In this document: positions 62,188 through 64,000 of the stretch, in pieces
Layout: the number at the start of each line of letters is the position of its first letter
Numbering within the stretch: the first letter of the stretch is position 1
NCBI RefSeq assembly: GCF_050611725.1
Contig: NZ_JBODJB010000001.1
Span: forward strand, 2,480,001-2,544,000
Length of the DNA: 64,000 nt
Source: Ferruginibacter sp050611725
GTDB lineage: Bacteria; Bacteroidota; Bacteroidia; Chitinophagales; Chitinophagaceae
Direction: 5' to 3'
Position numbers and translations under genes: made by a program
The notes under the pieces: generated by a model
Told to the model about the DNA's origin: nothing
Databases searched by the model: none
The model's input: only the letters and a program-made list of their open reading frames with translations

Positions 62188-63165
62188 ATGGCAATAACAA
62201 TAAGAAACGACTGGACCTTAGACGAAATAAAAGAAATATACTACAGACCGTTGCTCGACCTGATCTTTGAAGCAGCATCAGTACATCGTCAGAATAAAGC
62301 TTACAGTGAGGTGCAGATAAGCAGCCTCATCTCTATAAAAACAGGTGGCTGCAAAGAAGATTGTGCATACTGCCCTCAAGCAGCCCGTTATCAAACAGAT
62401 ATAGAAGTTGAACCGTTAATGACGGTAGAAAAAGTGAAGGCAAGAGCTGAGGTAGCCAAAGCAAACGGCGCTTCAAGACTTTGCATGGGTGCAGCCTGGA
62501 GAGAAGTAAGAGATAACAGAGATTTTGATCGTGTATTGGAAATGGTTTCTGAAGTAAATGAAATGGGTTTAGAAGTTTGTTGCACATTAGGCATGCTTAC
62601 TTATGAACAAGCTGAAAGATTGAAAGAAGCAGGTTGTTTTGCTTACAATCATAACATTGATACCAGCAGCGATAAATACGGAGATATTATTACCACAAGA
62701 ACTTTTGATGACCGTATCAACACATTGAACAATGTACGTAAAGCAAAACTGAGTGTATGTTGTGGCGGTATTGTTGGTTTGGGGGAAACAGATGATGACA
62801 GAGTAAAAATGTTACATACCTTATCTACTATGGAGGTACACCCTGACTCAGTACCCATCAATCGTTTGGTTCCGGTAGAAGGCACTCCTTTACAAGACAA
62901 TCAGATTGTGCCAATAGATGAAATATTAAGAATGATAGCAACAGCAAGGATCATTATGCCGAGAAGCGTTGTACGTTTATCTGCCGGTAGAAATGAAATG
63001 AGTGTTGCCGAACAAGCACTTTGTTTTATGGCCGGTGCTAATTCAATTTTTGCAGGAGAAAAATTATTAACTACACCCAATCCGGACTTTGATACAGATA
63101 TGCAAATGTTTAAAATGTTAGGATTAACTGCCCGTAAGCCTTTTAAAGAAGCTGTCGCCAACTAA
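62188..63165 (+). CDS. bioB: Biotin synthase
   Basis: I take the ATG at 62188 (MAITIRNDWTLDEIKEIYYRP) instead of a frame starting 45 bases earlier; the product is 325 residues. The radical-SAM motif CKEDCAYC (C-x3-C-x2-C) lies near residue 54, followed by CPQAARYQT. YNHNIDTS and the Arg of VRLSAGR support the 2Fe-2S sulfur-donor site. It converts dethiobiotin to biotin. The next gene, bioF, catalyses an earlier step, and both point to a biotin locus continuing beyond the window. Confidence 0.97.
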   Translation: MAITIRNDWTLDEIKEIYYRPLLDLIFEAASVHRQNKAYSEVQISSLISIKTGGCKEDCAYCPQAARYQTDIEVEPLMTVEKVKARAEVAKANGASRLCMGAAWREVRDNRDFDRVLEMVSEVNEMGLEVCCTLGMLTYEQAERLKEAGCFAYNHNIDTSSDKYGDIITTRTFDDRINTLNNVRKAKLSVCCGGIVGLGETDDDRVKMLHTLSTMEVHPDSVPINRLVPVEGTPLQDNQIVPIDEILRMIATARIIMPRSVVRLSAGRNEMSVAEQALCFMAGANSIFAGEKLLTTPNPDFDTDMQMFKMLGLTARKPFKEAVAN

Positions 63166-63241
63166 GGTAGTTGACCTTCTTTGTAATCAAATGAGTTTAA
63201 TAAAGGTCGATCACCTTTAAAACTTTTCAAATTGCGATATT

Positions 63242-64000
63242 GTGAATGCAAATCAACATTTTGATACCATCTTGCAGCAACGGTTAGACGAAAAAGAGTC
63301 TGAAGGCTTGTTACGTAAGTTGGTTGACAAAACTAGCTATATTGATTTTTGTTCCAATGATTATTTAGGTTTTTCCCAAAAGATATTACACAACACCAAC
63401 CCACTACCCTCCGGTGCAACTGGCAGCCGTTTGGTTACAGGAAACTCTGCATTAGCGGAAGCCACAGAAAAGATCATTGCTCATTTTCATCATGCAGAAG
63501 CCGCACTGGTCTTCAATGCAGGTTATATGGCTAATGTAGGATTGTTTTCTTGTATTGCTTCCAAAGGTGATACCATTATTTCAGATGAATATATTCATGC
63601 AAGCATTATCGATGGCATCAGATTAAATTATGCCAACAGATATAAGTTCAAGCATAATAATTTAGAAGATTTAGAAAAAAAATTACAAGTAGCTACCGGA
63701 CAAATATTTGTTGCAGTGGAATCTATTTATTCGATGGGCGGAGACGAAGCTCCACTTGAGGCCATCGTTGAATTGTGTAAAAAACATTCAGCCTTATTGA
63801 TCGTTGATGAAGCACACGCCATTGGTGTATTTGGCAACAAAGGCGAAGGATTGGTTTGTAAATACAATTTACAAAATTACGTATATGCCTGCATTTATAC
63901 TTTTGGCAAAGCACTTGGCCTGCATGGTGCGGTAGTTACCGGATCAAATACATTACGAAACTATTTGATCAACAATGCTCGTTCATTTATTTATGCAACA
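63242..64000 (+). CDS. bioF: 8-amino-7-oxononanoate synthase (C-terminus cut by window edge)
   Basis: The frame opens with a GTG at 63242 and stays open for 253 codons to the window end. Motifs of the alpha-oxoamine synthase family: FCSNDYLGFS, GATGSRLVTGNSALAEATEKIIA, ESIYSMGGDEAPL, IVDEAHAIGVFG (PLP-binding Asp) and the Schiff-base Lys in YTFGKALG (about residue 223). It condenses pimeloyl thioester with alanine in biotin synthesis. A short palindrome TAAAGGT-cgatc-ACCTTTA (63201-63219) precedes it. The length fraction lost is about one third. Confidence 0.93.
   Translation, partial: MNANQHFDTILQQRLDEKESEGLLRKLVDKTSYIDFCSNDYLGFSQKILHNTNPLPSGATGSRLVTGNSALAEATEKIIAHFHHAEAALVFNAGYMANVGLFSCIASKGDTIISDEYIHASIIDGIRLNYANRYKFKHNNLEDLEKKLQVATGQIFVAVESIYSMGGDEAPLEAIVELCKKHSALLIVDEAHAIGVFGNKGEGLVCKYNLQNYVYACIYTFGKALGLHGAVVTGSNTLRNYLINNARSFIYAT

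Noticed and set aside
1..64000. tRNA, rRNA, tmRNA, transposase and integrase genes
   Set aside because: Gaps and frames were read for cloverleaf ends, DDE motifs and integrase signatures; none was seen, although a covariance search was not possible here.

Overview
The window is about 64 kb of a low-GC Bacteroidota chromosome, most likely Chitinophagaceae or a close relative. The pointers are: three secreted proteins with T9SS type A C-terminal sorting domains and one with a gliding-motility (type B, CHU_C-like) C-terminus; families typical of the phylum (DUF2851, DUF4270, DUF4846, DUF2520, a long LepB with a DUF5684-like N-terminus, a UbiA-type geranylgeranylglycerol-phosphate transferase); few Shine-Dalgarno sequences; and some TAnnTTTG-like -7 boxes. 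No rRNA, tRNA, CRISPR array, prophage or intact insertion sequence was seen.

Layout. 1-8.1 kb: storage and use of alpha-glucans (truncated GH13 amylase, SLC45-like MFS transporter, GlgC, GlgA on the minus strand; FucP-like transporter and ROK sugar kinase on the plus strand). 8.1-11 kb: a small ORF, a secreted protein, and an AT-rich cation/proton antiporter plus DapB-like pair. 11-18.5 kb: LipA, an outer-membrane-type protein, OsmC, DUF2851, then Maf / UbiA prenyltransferase / KdsC-like phosphatase / IscX / ferredoxin / DUF2520, with unusual 8-bp repeat arrays flanking iscX. 18.4-22.3 kb: alpha/beta hydrolase and topoisomerase I, the latter preceded by a 35-nt palindrome. 22.3-27.8 kb: an accessory block of secreted proteins of unknown role (glycine-rich and tail-fibre-like proteins, and two neighbours sharing a duplicated domain). 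27.8-32 kb: SirB1-like, DUF952, ArsR, Ogt, cytidine deaminase, signal peptidase I. 32.2-40.8 kb: three consecutive T9SS cargo genes, including a metzincin protease. 40.9-46 kb: sigma-54 response regulator, DUF4846, PdhB, thiolase, RluF. 46.2-51 kb: a 1612-residue surface protein with 13 tandem repeats. 51-64 kb: RlmB, MetK, DUF4270, a degenerate half glycogen synthase, PanC, UPF0104 flippase-like protein, RfaE2, Ppk1, Ppx, PanB, BioB and a truncated BioF.

How the genes fit together. The left end links import and breakdown of maltodextrin to ADP-glucose and glycogen synthesis. The right end collects cofactor synthesis (pantothenate, biotin, SAM) and polyphosphate turnover. LipA, PdhB and thiolase serve acetyl-CoA metabolism. 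KdsC-like phosphatase and RfaE2 feed LPS core sugars. Roughly a quarter of the window encodes exported repeat-rich or T9SS proteins, and that is where most of the unexplained biology lies.

The most unusual signals are: inverted arrays of degenerate octamers on both sides of iscX; a heptamer-repeat signal-peptide region in the amylase gene; the long palindrome before topA; a glycogen synthase-like half protein that has lost its donor-binding motif; a sigma-54 activator without a DNA-binding domain; and a secreted-protein block with an internal domain duplication.
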